Of a stretch of DNA of 64,000 nucleotides, positions 27,521-36,235 are shown piece after piece. This stretch comes from JADFNB01 sp036397455 (GTDB taxonomy: Bacteria > Gemmatimonadota > Gemmatimonadetes > Gemmatimonadales > GWC2-71-9): contig DASWIX010000033.1 in the NCBI GenBank assembly GCA_036397455.1, forward strand, positions 11,463-75,462. The letters are read 5' to 3'. Position 1 is the first letter of the stretch. Every line of letters starts with the position of its first letter. The translations under genes were made by a program, and so were the position numbers. The notes under the pieces were generated by a model. The model ran no database searches. It worked only from the letters and a program-made list of their open reading frames with translations, and was not told the origin of the DNA.

Positions 27521-29002
27521 CTAGCGCCGCACCCGGGCGGTCTCCGCCCGGCGATACACGTCCAGATATCGCTGTTCCGACGGACGCCAACTGAAATCCC
27601 GCCGCATGGCGCGTCGCACCATCGGCGACCATGTTCGCGGCTCCTCGTAGGTCTTCACCGCGCGTTGCAGCGCCTGGTCGAAGCTCGACGGCTCATACTC
27701 ATGGAACATGAACCCCGTCGTACCGTTCACGACCGTATCGGCGAGCCCTCCCACGTGTCGCACGATCGGCAGGCTCCCATACCGTTGCGCCCGCATCTGG
27801 GTGAGACCGCACGGCTCGAACCGTGACGGCATGAGCAACAGATCCGATCCGGCCAGCAGGCGATGCTCGAGCCGCTCGGTGAATACCAACGGGACCGCGA
27901 TCTGTTCGGGAGCGCTCTGCGCCAGCACGGCCAGCGCGTTCTCATAGTACGGTTCGCCGCGTCCCAGAAACACGAACTGCGCCGCCGTGTTGCGCAGCAA
28001 ATCCGGCGTGAGGATCAGATCGAACCCCTTCTGCTCGACGAGTCGCGCACTCATGGCCACGAGCGGGACGCGTTGGCGCTGCGGCAACCCGTATCGTCGT
28101 TGCGCCGCCTTCTTGCAGCGTTGTTTGGCGGCGAGGTCGTCCACCGAATAGCGTGCGGTCAACTCCGGATCATTGGCCGGGTCCCATAACACGGTGTCGA
28201 TCCCGTTCACGATCCCCACGAACCGATCACGCAGGTAGCGGAAATGCTCATGCAACCCGAAGCCGCCTTCCGGCGTGCATAATTCCGCTGCGTGACTCGG
28301 ACTCACGGTGGTGATCATGTCGGCGAATGCGAGGCCGCCCTTCAGGATATTCACGCGTCCGTACCACTCCATCCACCGCCAATCGTACAGGCTGGCCGGC
28401 AACCCGATCTCCGCGAGCATCTCGAGCGGGAAATGACCCTGAAACGCACCGTTGTGGACCGTCAGGACCGAGGCGATCTGATCGTATGCCGGCAACCCTG
28501 CAAACACGTACCGCAGATAGATGATCGACAGGGCCGTGTGCCAGTCATGGGCGTGGAGGACCGTGGCGTCGGGCCTGAGATCGGGAATCGCGCGGAGCGC
28601 CGCCATGCAAAAAAACGCGAATCGATGGGCATTGTCGGGATAGTCGGCGAGTTCTCCGTACACGCCCGGCCGATCGAAGTACCGATCCTGCTCGATGAAG
28701 TACACGGTCGGGCCGCTCACGCATGTCGCACGGTACACGCGTGCTTCGTCCTCGCGCGTCCCGAGCCGCACGACGAACGGATCGCCGACGGGCTCCAGCT
28801 CGGTACCACGGTCCCGCACCGACCGATAGAGTGGCATGATGATCGTGACACGAGTGCCTGCCCGCACCTGGTGCTCCGCCAATCCGCGCACCGCTTCCGC
28901 CAGTCCTCCTGTGCGCGCGAACGGCCAGTACTCGGCGACCAGATGCACGACGTCCCCGCGCGCCTGGCGTCTGTCACGTGGCGCGGCCTTGGCGACCATC
29001 AT
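27521..29002 (-). CDS. glgA: Glycogen synthase, GT5 family
   Basis: A 493-residue ADP- or UDP-glucose-dependent glucosyltransferase. The N-terminal nucleotide-sugar loop is ARTGGLAEAVRGL, with Arg in place of the usual Lys of KTGGL. Further motifs are HAHDWHTAL, NILKGGLAFADMITTVSPSHA and, in the C-terminal domain, MPSRFEPCGLTQ with the conserved Glu. It extends alpha-1,4-glucan chains. The start ATG at 29002 overlaps the phosphorylase stop (ATGA), and an immediately following ATG is also possible. It is the second gene of the glycogen operon. Confidence 0.92.
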   Translation of the reverse strand: MMVAKAAPRDRRQARGDVVHLVAEYWPFARTGGLAEAVRGLAEHQVRAGTRVTIIMPLYRSVRDRGTELEPVGDPFVVRLGTREDEARVYRATCVSGPTVYFIEQDRYFDRPGVYGELADYPDNAHRFAFFCMAALRAIPDLRPDATVLHAHDWHTALSIIYLRYVFAGLPAYDQIASVLTVHNGAFQGHFPLEMLAEIGLPASLYDWRWMEWYGRVNILKGGLAFADMITTVSPSHAAELCTPEGGFGLHEHFRYLRDRFVGIVNGIDTVLWDPANDPELTARYSVDDLAAKQRCKKAAQRRYGLPQRQRVPLVAMSARLVEQKGFDLILTPDLLRNTAAQFVFLGRGEPYYENALAVLAQSAPEQIAVPLVFTERLEHRLLAGSDLLLMPSRFEPCGLTQMRAQRYGSLPIVRHVGGLADTVVNGTTGFMFHEYEPSSFDQALQRAVKTYEEPRTWSPMVRRAMRRDFSWRPSEQRYLDVYRRAETARVRR

Positions 29003-31167
29003 CCGCTGCTCGCCGCGCGCAGGGGATCGGTTACCGTCTCGCCGCCGGCGGCGGCGGCGGGGACGTAGTAGTCGTTGGCGTAGCGCTGCACCATCACGCG
29101 CGACGTAAAGCGCGCCGCCGCCTGTCGCATCGCATGTTTCATCCGCGCGGTCCATCCCAGCGGAACACCTCGTCCATCGCGCGTGAAGAACAGCGGCACG
29201 ATTTCCGTTTCGAGCAGGCGGTACACGTTCGAGGCGTCCTGGTCGTCGGCATCGTCGTCGGAGCACAGCGGAATGGTCCAGCCGTTGGCGCCGGAGAACC
29301 CTTCGGCCCACCACCCATCATGCGTTCCCAGTTGCGGGACCCCGTTGAGCGCGGCCTTCATCCCACTGGTCCCGCAGGCCTCGAGGGGCGGATGTGGCAG
29401 GTTGAGCCAGAGGTCGACCCCCTCGACCATCCGGTGCGCCAGGTGCATCTCGTAGTCTTCCAGAAACGTGATGCGTCCCTCGAAACTCGGATCGCTCGCG
29501 AACTGATATACCCGTTGCAACATCCGCTTGCCGGGTTCGTCCGCCGGATGCGCCTTGCCGGCGAAAATCAACTGAACCGGCCGGCGCGTGTCGACCAGCA
29601 GACGCCGCAGCCGGTTTGGATCTCGAAACAGCAAGTCGGCGCGCTTGTACGTCGCAAACCGGCGGGCGAATCCGATGGTCAGTGCATCGGTGGCGAGCAA
29701 CGTCCCGGCGCCGACCAACCGTGCCGGCTCCCCCCACTGATCGCGCCAGCGGCGCCGCGCTTCGTCACGAATGTAGTCGAGAAGATGCTCCTTAAGTCGC
29801 ACGTGCAGATCCCACAACGCCGCGTCGTCGAGTGTCTCGAGGTGCTCCCACGTACTCGGCTGATCGAGTCGCGCGCCCCATCCGTCGCCGAGGTGCGCAT
29901 CGAGGAGATCGAGCATCGGATTCGCCGTCCACGTGGCCAGATGCACACCGTTCGTGACATGACCGATGGGCACCTCGTCCGGCGTGCGGTCAGGCCACAA
30001 CGACCGCCAGATGGCGCGGGTCTCGCGGCCGTGGCGTGCGGAGACGCCGTTGACACGTCCTGACAGCCTGATGGCGGCCGCGGTCATGTGGAACTGGTTT
30101 TGGGCTTCGGTCGGGTGGCGGCCCAGTGCAAAGAACCGCTCGCGGCCGACATGGAGTGCGTCCCACAGCGCCCCGACACACGCTTCCACTTGGTCGTCGC
30201 TGAAGCGGTCATGGCCGGCGGGCACCGGCGTATGCGTGGTGAAAATGCTGGTCGCGCGGACCTGCGCGACGGCTTCCTCGAACGACATGCCCTCATCGAC
30301 GAGTTCGCGCAAACGTTCGAACAGCATGAACGCCGCGTGGCCCTCGTTGGCATGCCATACCGCCGGTGTGATCCCCAGACGCCGCAGCATACGCACGCCC
30401 CCGACGCCGAGAATCCACTCCTGCCGCAGGCGCAACCCGGGGCCGCCGGCGTACAGGCGATGGGTCAGTCCTCGATCGTCCGGGTGGTTGCGTTCGAGGT
30501 CGGTATCGAGCAGGAACACGGGGACCGAGCCGACCATCAGCCGCCACACGCCCACGTGCACCGTGCGACCGTACGCGGGCACCTCGACGACGTGTGGGTC
30601 GCCGGTCCGGTCAAGGACAGGAACCAGCGGCGTCACCGTCGGTTTGAGCGGATCGTCGGAATCCTCCTGCCATCCGTCGGTGCGCAGCCGCTGGTCGAAG
30701 TACCCCCTCGTGTACATGAGTCCGACGCCAACGAGCGGCAGTCCGAGATCGGATGCCGCCTTGCAGTGGTCACCGGCGAGGATCCCCAGTCCGCCGGAGT
30801 AGATCGGCACCGAATTGTGCAGTCCGAACTCCGCGCAGAAATACGCGATGGTGCCGGCGGCACGGTCGGGATGCGCGCGGCGGAACCAGGTGTGCTCCCC
30901 TGACAACGCCGATTCGAGTTGCGCGCAAACCCGGTCGTACGCACCGACAAACACGGGGTCGGCGGCGCACTCGATGAGCCGACCCGGGTCGACGCCCTGG
31001 AGCAGTTCAATCGGATTGTGCCGGGTTTGCCGCCACGCAAGTGGATCGATTCCCCGGAACAGATCCCGTGCGTCCCGATTCCAACTCCACCACAGATTAG
31101 TGGAAATGCCGGCCAGTCCCTGGATGCGTTCCGGGAGATGGGGTATACGAGCCTCAGCCTCGGTCAT
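28999..31167 (-). CDS. Alpha-glucan phosphorylase (DUF3417-type)
   Basis: A 722-residue glycogen/maltodextrin phosphorylase of the short bacterial type with the N-terminal DUF3417 domain (LAGISTNLWWSWNRDARDLF). It continues with YFCAEFGLHNSVPIYSGGLG, GHAAFMLFERLRELV and the pyridoxal-phosphate lysine region EACGTSGMKAALNGVPQLG. It releases glucose-1-phosphate from glycogen and opens the operon that also encodes the synthase and three GH57 proteins, so synthesis and breakdown are co-expressed. The ATG at 31167 is favoured by the family N terminus; no clear ribosome site precedes it. The 291-base gap to the next gene shows no coding sequence. Confidence 0.9.
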   Translation of the reverse strand: MTEAEARIPHLPERIQGLAGISTNLWWSWNRDARDLFRGIDPLAWRQTRHNPIELLQGVDPGRLIECAADPVFVGAYDRVCAQLESALSGEHTWFRRAHPDRAAGTIAYFCAEFGLHNSVPIYSGGLGILAGDHCKAASDLGLPLVGVGLMYTRGYFDQRLRTDGWQEDSDDPLKPTVTPLVPVLDRTGDPHVVEVPAYGRTVHVGVWRLMVGSVPVFLLDTDLERNHPDDRGLTHRLYAGGPGLRLRQEWILGVGGVRMLRRLGITPAVWHANEGHAAFMLFERLRELVDEGMSFEEAVAQVRATSIFTTHTPVPAGHDRFSDDQVEACVGALWDALHVGRERFFALGRHPTEAQNQFHMTAAAIRLSGRVNGVSARHGRETRAIWRSLWPDRTPDEVPIGHVTNGVHLATWTANPMLDLLDAHLGDGWGARLDQPSTWEHLETLDDAALWDLHVRLKEHLLDYIRDEARRRWRDQWGEPARLVGAGTLLATDALTIGFARRFATYKRADLLFRDPNRLRRLLVDTRRPVQLIFAGKAHPADEPGKRMLQRVYQFASDPSFEGRITFLEDYEMHLAHRMVEGVDLWLNLPHPPLEACGTSGMKAALNGVPQLGTHDGWWAEGFSGANGWTIPLCSDDDADDQDASNVYRLLETEIVPLFFTRDGRGVPLGWTARMKHAMRQAAARFTSRVMVQRYANDYYVPAAAAGGETVTDPLRAASSG

Positions 31168-31458
31168 TGGCGGCGCAGGAGCACGTGGTTGGAGTGGGTA
31201 CCGCGGGCAGCGCGTTCCGGGTGCGGGCGCGCTGCTCGTCACGATCACACTGACCGCCATGGAAGGTAGCCGGTCAACGGCGCGCTCAGCCAGCCACACG
31301 AATGGTTCACGACCTCTTCACACGTCGTGGTGTAAGATGCGTCGTCGCCCGGTTCGACACGCCGCGGCGGGTCGAGGTCGAATCACATGGTTGTCCGCAC
31401 GAGAACACCGAGAGGTTCAGGCGGGTTTTCCCTGGATCAGGCGGCTCGGCTTGGACGC

Positions 31459-31620
31459 ATGAACACGCGGCAAGCCCGGTCGGCGCTGTGCCCTGGCTGC
31501 GGCGCACCCTGCGAGGTGATGGCGGGCGCCGGTCCGGACGCCGAACGCATGCTCATCGTGCGCTGCCCGGAATGCGGCCGTGGTCTCGTGCTCGATCGCC
31601 CCCCAGCCATCGACGCCTGA
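31459..31620 (+). CDS. Small zinc-ribbon protein
   Basis: A 53-residue protein with two CxxC knuckles (LCPGCGAPC and VRCPECGRG) about twenty residues apart, consistent with a zinc ribbon. It is too small to assign a function. The coding potential is supported by the paired cysteines rather than by length. It lies 79 bases before the dienelactone hydrolase gene and may share its transcript. Confidence 0.5.
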   Translation: MNTRQARSALCPGCGAPCEVMAGAGPDAERMLIVRCPECGRGLVLDRPPAIDA

Positions 31621-31699
31621 CCGCCCTTCCATCCGCTCCACCGTCGCGCTACCATCACTTGGCTCGACGTCTCCCAAGCCCCATCCGAGCGAGAGATTC

Positions 31700-32563
31700 A
31701 TGGAACAGCGCATCGTGGACCTGTTTGACGAGTTTACCCACGGCGGCATGGATCGCAGGGACTTCATGGCTCGCTTGGCACGTCTAGCGGGCGGAACGGC
31801 GGCCGCCGCGGCTTTGATGCCCGCATTGGAAAACGACTATCGGCAGCCCGGCTTGGTACGACCCGACGATCCCCGCATCCGTGTCGAGTACGTGGCGTTT
31901 CCCGGGGCGTCCGGCGAGGTACGCGCCTACCTCGCCACACCTGGCGGTGACGGCCCGTTTCCCGCGGTGGTCGTCATCCACGAGAACCGCGGGCTGAATC
32001 CGCACGTCGAGGACGTGGCAAGACGCGCCGCCGCCGCGGGATTCTGGGCGATCGCGCCGGATGCGCTGTCCCCGCTGGGCGGAACGCCGGCCGATACCGA
32101 CCAGGCGCGTTCCCGCATGCAGCAGCTCGATAATGAAATCACGATCGGGGACTTCCTGGCAGGGATCGTGTTCGCCGATAGCCACCCCGCGTCAACCGGG
32201 CGGGTCGGGTGCGTCGGGTTCTGCTGGGGTGGGGGGATGGCAAACCAGCTCGCCGTGCGTTCCGCGGAGCTGGACGCCGCCGTGGCATTCTACGGGCGGC
32301 AACCGGACGCGGCTGAGGTGCCCAGGATCCGCGCCGCCCTGCTCCTCCACTATGCGGACCTCGACACGCGCATCAACGCCGGGATCGCGTCCTACCGTGA
32401 GGCGCTGGACGCCGCCGGCGCGCGTTACGAACTGTATATGTACGACGGCGTCAACCACGCTTTCCATAACGATACGTCGCCGACCAGATACGACGCGAAC
32501 GCGGCCGCGCTCGCGTGGCGACGCACCGTCGACTTCTTCAACCGGTATCTGCGCGACGCCTGA
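31700..32563 (+). CDS. Exported dienelactone hydrolase family protein
   Basis: A 287-residue alpha/beta hydrolase. The N terminus has a twin-arginine motif (DRRDFMARLARL) followed by an Ala-rich hydrophobic stretch, so it is probably exported by Tat. The catalytic nucleophile is Cys in GFCWGGGMANQLA, and the catalytic His lies in DGVNHAFHND, as in carboxymethylenebutenolidase. VVIHENRGLNPHVEDVARR is the usual family motif. It hydrolyses a lactone or ester; the natural substrate is unknown. The ATG at 31700 is chosen so the Tat signal is N-terminal. Confidence 0.88.
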   Translation: MEQRIVDLFDEFTHGGMDRRDFMARLARLAGGTAAAAALMPALENDYRQPGLVRPDDPRIRVEYVAFPGASGEVRAYLATPGGDGPFPAVVVIHENRGLNPHVEDVARRAAAAGFWAIAPDALSPLGGTPADTDQARSRMQQLDNEITIGDFLAGIVFADSHPASTGRVGCVGFCWGGGMANQLAVRSAELDAAVAFYGRQPDAAEVPRIRAALLLHYADLDTRINAGIASYREALDAAGARYELYMYDGVNHAFHNDTSPTRYDANAAALAWRRTVDFFNRYLRDA

Positions 32564-32578
32564 CGAAGTGCCGGACCG

Positions 32579-32647
32579 TCATACGTCCCGCAAGGCGGAC
32601 AGCGGATCCACCGCCGTGGCGCGCCGCGCGGGAACGTACGACGCGAC
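32579..32647 (-). pseudogene. Relic: 3' tail of a MacB/FtsX-type permease gene
   Basis: On the minus strand, the last 22 codons before a stop read as the typical C terminus of FtsX/MacB permeases, YVPARRATAVDPLSALRDV. The upstream frame shows no membrane segments and soon loses resemblance. This looks like the leftover end of a deleted ABC permease gene in the gap between two plus-strand genes (32564-32757). Confidence 0.5.
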
Positions 32648-32757
32648 CTCGGTAGGGGGCCGTCGTATCCGATCACGGTTTGTCAGAATCTGGATTGGCG
32701 ACGCGTTCCGGGTTAGGGGTCGATAAAGACATGGCGGACGCTGAGGAGGAGAAGTCC

Positions 32758-33189
32758 ATGAGCTTTCGCATGCTCGTTTCCCGAACGATGGCATGGGCGT
32801 CCCTCGCCGCGTGCGGCTCCGCCGCGACGGGCCCGCAAACCAGCCTCACACCAGAGGCTCAGGTCGGCGACGAATTTTCCCTCGGCGTAGGCGACGCGAT
32901 CAAGCTGACCGGCGTCGACCTTCGCGTGGAGTTCACCGGCGTCTCAGGAGACTCACGATGTCCGATGCGGGTGCAGTGCGTCTGGGCGGGCGATGGGGCC
33001 GTGGTCCTGGTTTCGCGGGCCGGCGGCGGCGCGGTGCAAGCAGACACCCTGCACACGAACCTCGACCCCAAACGCATCCTCCTGGGGACCGTCGAATTGA
33101 CATTGGTACGGCTTGATCCGTATCCGGACACGCCCGGTTCGATCCCTGGCGACGACTATGTCGCGACGCTCACGAGCCGGATCCCCTGA
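32758..33189 (+). CDS. Small exported hypothetical protein
   Basis: A 143-residue protein with an N-terminal signal ending near SLAACGSAA, perhaps a lipoprotein (AAC). The motif SRCPMRVQCVWAGDGAVV, with two cysteines, recurs in many small uncharacterised exported proteins. The rest is predicted beta-rich. The AGGAGGAG box six bases upstream makes the ATG at 32758 clear; an in-frame ATG at 32731 is less likely. Confidence 0.7.
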   Translation: MSFRMLVSRTMAWASLAACGSAATGPQTSLTPEAQVGDEFSLGVGDAIKLTGVDLRVEFTGVSGDSRCPMRVQCVWAGDGAVVLVSRAGGGAVQADTLHTNLDPKRILLGTVELTLVRLDPYPDTPGSIPGDDYVATLTSRIP

Positions 33190-33195
33190 AGCCCC

Positions 33196-34767
33196 TCATT
33201 CACGATTGCCCCCTGCCGGTCCACCCGATCGAAGCGCGCCTGCGTGGCGACCGTCGCGCACCAACCGGTCGCCGGCGGGGCCGTTCCTGCCGTTGTTCCT
33301 GAGCGCGGGGGCTTCGACCGCAAGCGGGCTCTCGACCGCCGGTACGGGCTGTTGCGAGAGTAGATAGTCGAGGACATCGTCTGCCGTATAGCGCGTACGG
33401 CCGGCGAGGAACTTGCCGATGTTCTCGAGTTCGTCGCCGCTCGTGACCACCGGCGGCTCGACGCCAATATCGTCACGGACCTGCGGATGGCCGATGGTGG
33501 CAATCAGCGAGTTGCACAGGCAGCGGCGACCCTGGGTGTCCTCGCGGTTTCCGCCCTTCTTGACGTAGTCCTCGATCGGCTCGCTGGGACACCGAAATCC
33601 GATCTTCTTCTTGGGCGTCATGTATGCCGTCCGCAGATATCCGAGATCGCAAATGCGCTGGCGCGGCACCCCAATGGCCGGATCGGCCGGCCAATCCACG
33701 ACCTTGATCGGGTATCCGGTTGGCGAAGCGCGTGGGTCGGTGCGGACGTCTACCTCGCCGCGCGCCGCGTGGCTCAGAACCGATCGCTTGATATCCTCCG
33801 CGATGCCGGACTCGTCGCAGTAGGCAAACAGCGTCCCCACCTGGATTCCCGTCGCTCCGACGGCCTGGACTTCCGCGAGGCGTTCCGGCCGACCCGCGCT
33901 TCCCGCCACCCAGAAAGGAAACCCGAGGTCGCGGATTTTTCCGAGGTCGACGACATCACGCGCACCATAGATCGGTTCGCCCCGGTGGTTCAGCCGCTGT
34001 TCTCCGCGGGGCGGCGCATTGTGGCCGCCGGCCGTCGGTCCCTCGACGATCAACCCCTCGATGGTGCCCGTGGCCTTGCGGGCCATGAACGTGGCGAGCG
34101 AGTTGCTCGCAACGATCGGATAGAACTTGGGCCGCGCAATTCGGGGTGGCGTTTCGTCCCAGTGCTCCTGTGGATCGAACCGCACATACTCGGCGCTGCC
34201 GTCCCTGAGCCCCTCGACCTCGAATTGAATTGCGGCAGGCTGGTGCTCCGCCATCCGATCGAGCGATCCAGGAATGTCCCGCGGAATACCCGCACCCATC
34301 AGGATGCAATCGACCCCGGCCAACATGGCGCCGTACAAGGTCGGTAGATTGGGAAGGGGGATCTTCGTGAGGAGGTTCATCCCCACCAGGCCGTCGTGGC
34401 CCTCCTTCGCGAGGTACACCTCGACGAAGCCGGAGATGACGCTCAGTTGTTGGCGCGCCGCGCTGACGACCTGCTTGTACATCGGGATCAATTTGTACGG
34501 CGTACCCTCGGGCCTGCCTTCCGGACGGAAGTAGCGTCGCAGCACATCGGAGGTCACGCTGCGAATCGGGAACGCCTCCATCGCTCGGCGGATGTGACCA
34601 CCGATGTCGCCGTCCTGCAGACGACGAACGACGGCGAGCTCGATGCCCGTCCCCGACACGACGCCCAATTGCCCGCGCAACGACACGGCGCGCGCGAGGC
34701 ACCAGTTGGACACCCCGACACCCATCCCACCCTGAATGATTGGTGGCGTATCGGTATGCCGCGTCAC
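33196..34767 (-). CDS. Nitronate monooxygenase / 2-nitropropane dioxygenase family protein
   Basis: A 523-residue FMN-dependent TIM-barrel protein. The N-terminal IIQGGMGVGVSN and the later VEGPTAGGHNAP and GATGIQVGTLFAYC are the FMN-binding motifs of the nitropropane dioxygenase/FabK family. It is longer than the common 320-360-residue versions; the extra C-terminal part contains a cysteine pair (GRRCLCN). Members oxidise alkyl nitronates or act in lipid metabolism; the substrate is unknown. The last 50 residues are poorly conserved in composition. It stands alone between two plus-strand genes. Confidence 0.85.
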   Translation of the reverse strand: MTRHTDTPPIIQGGMGVGVSNWCLARAVSLRGQLGVVSGTGIELAVVRRLQDGDIGGHIRRAMEAFPIRSVTSDVLRRYFRPEGRPEGTPYKLIPMYKQVVSAARQQLSVISGFVEVYLAKEGHDGLVGMNLLTKIPLPNLPTLYGAMLAGVDCILMGAGIPRDIPGSLDRMAEHQPAAIQFEVEGLRDGSAEYVRFDPQEHWDETPPRIARPKFYPIVASNSLATFMARKATGTIEGLIVEGPTAGGHNAPPRGEQRLNHRGEPIYGARDVVDLGKIRDLGFPFWVAGSAGRPERLAEVQAVGATGIQVGTLFAYCDESGIAEDIKRSVLSHAARGEVDVRTDPRASPTGYPIKVVDWPADPAIGVPRQRICDLGYLRTAYMTPKKKIGFRCPSEPIEDYVKKGGNREDTQGRRCLCNSLIATIGHPQVRDDIGVEPPVVTSGDELENIGKFLAGRTRYTADDVLDYLLSQQPVPAVESPLAVEAPALRNNGRNGPAGDRLVRDGRHAGALRSGGPAGGNRE

Positions 34768-34944
34768 GTAGATCGTGGGGAGGATACCTCAGGAAGAAGA
34801 CAGGCCGGGGAATTCCGGTACATTCAACCCTAAGTATGGTCGTCGGGACGGCCAAAACGCAACAGAAGGGCCGTTTCGCGGGATACCCGGGACGCCCGTG
34901 GGGCACGCCGACGAGCACGAACGGGGTTCCTTCGCGGCCACGGT

Positions 34945-36120
34945 ATGGCCTCAAACCCGCTGGAACCGATGCCGCTTCCACGCCTCTCCCTAAGCCAGGC
35001 CCGCCGCATTGCCCTTGCCGCGCAAGGGTTCGATCGGGCGCGCCCAGCCCGACCTGGTATCGGGCATCTCCGCCGGTTGATCCATCGATTGGGCCTGCTG
35101 CAGATCGACTTCGTCAACGTGCTCCTCCCAGCCCATTACCTGGTCCCGTTCTCGCGGCTCGGGCCCTATGACCGAGCGAAGCTCGACGACCTGGCGTACC
35201 GCCGGCGTGAATTCACCGAGCAATGGGCGCACGAAGCGTCGATCGTCCCGATGGAGGCCTGGCCGCTGCTGCGCCACCGGCGTGCGACGCACCCCGTTCG
35301 CCCGTGGGGGTTCGACATGTTCCTCGAACGGCACGCCGCCTACGTGGCGTGGGTCATGGATGAGGTTCGGCGACGTGGGCCATTGGCGGCAAACGAGCTT
35401 CCCGAGCCCGACACTCCCGTTCGGCGAATCGCCGACCAATGGGGATGGGGACTCGCGGTGAGACGCCAGGTGCTCGAGGCGCACTTTGGACGGGGCCGAC
35501 TCGCGGTGGCCGACCGACTCCCCAACTTCGCCCGGACCTACGACCTCGCCGAACGCGTGATTCCCCGCGCGCATTTCACCGTGCACCTCCCGACGCATGA
35601 CGAGCAGCGGGCGCTGGTGTCCCATGCCGCCCGTGCTCATGGGGTCGCCACGTCCGCGGACCTGGCCGACTATTATCGAATGCCGGTCCGCGTCGAGCGG
35701 TGGAAGGAACCGGCCTTCCTGCATCACAGGGCCAGGACACCACGGGCCATCGACGCGGCGGCCTTGCTGTCACCATTCGATCCGGTGGTATGGTACCGCG
35801 ATCGCGCGGCGCGCCTCTTCGGGTTCGACTACCGCATCGAGATCTTCGTGCCGCAGGAGCAACGGAAATGGGGTTACTACGTGCTCCCGTTCCTGCTGGG
35901 GGACCGCCTGGTCGCGCGCGTCGATCTCCAGGCCGACCGCAAGGGCCGCCGGTTGCTCGTCCCCGCCGCCTACCGCGAGCCGGACCACGATCCCCAATGG
36001 GTGGCGCACGCGCTGGCCCAAGAACTGCGGACACTCGGCGCGTGGTTGGATCTCGACGACATCGTCGTGGGCCGTCACGGCGGACTGGCCCGCGCGCTGC
36101 GGACCGCGCTTGCGGGTTGA
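34945..36120 (+). CDS. YcaQ-like winged-helix DNA glycosylase (AlkX family)
   Basis: A 391-residue protein with the domain of E. coli YcaQ (HTH_42). The N-terminal motif LSLSQARRIALAAQGF and the sequence LGLLQIDFVNVL, with the Q-x-D residues considered catalytic for unhooking of interstrand crosslinks, are present. The C terminus has the family end (LLSPFDPVVWYRDRAARLFGF and YVLPFLLGDRLVARVDLQAD). It probably removes alkylation or crosslink damage from DNA. An ATG at 34972 (MPLPRLSLSQ) is an equally possible start. Confidence 0.82.
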   Translation: MASNPLEPMPLPRLSLSQARRIALAAQGFDRARPARPGIGHLRRLIHRLGLLQIDFVNVLLPAHYLVPFSRLGPYDRAKLDDLAYRRREFTEQWAHEASIVPMEAWPLLRHRRATHPVRPWGFDMFLERHAAYVAWVMDEVRRRGPLAANELPEPDTPVRRIADQWGWGLAVRRQVLEAHFGRGRLAVADRLPNFARTYDLAERVIPRAHFTVHLPTHDEQRALVSHAARAHGVATSADLADYYRMPVRVERWKEPAFLHHRARTPRAIDAAALLSPFDPVVWYRDRAARLFGFDYRIEIFVPQEQRKWGYYVLPFLLGDRLVARVDLQADRKGRRLLVPAAYREPDHDPQWVAHALAQELRTLGAWLDLDDIVVGRHGGLARALRTALAG

Positions 36121-36235
36121 CCGGCACCGCTTGCATCGGCGACGCCGCCACCGGACCTTCACACGGGAACCAGCCAACGCGGCGCGGTACTACTTGAGAG
36201 CGGAACGTTCGCCGGGACCACCTCACGGGAGCGGC

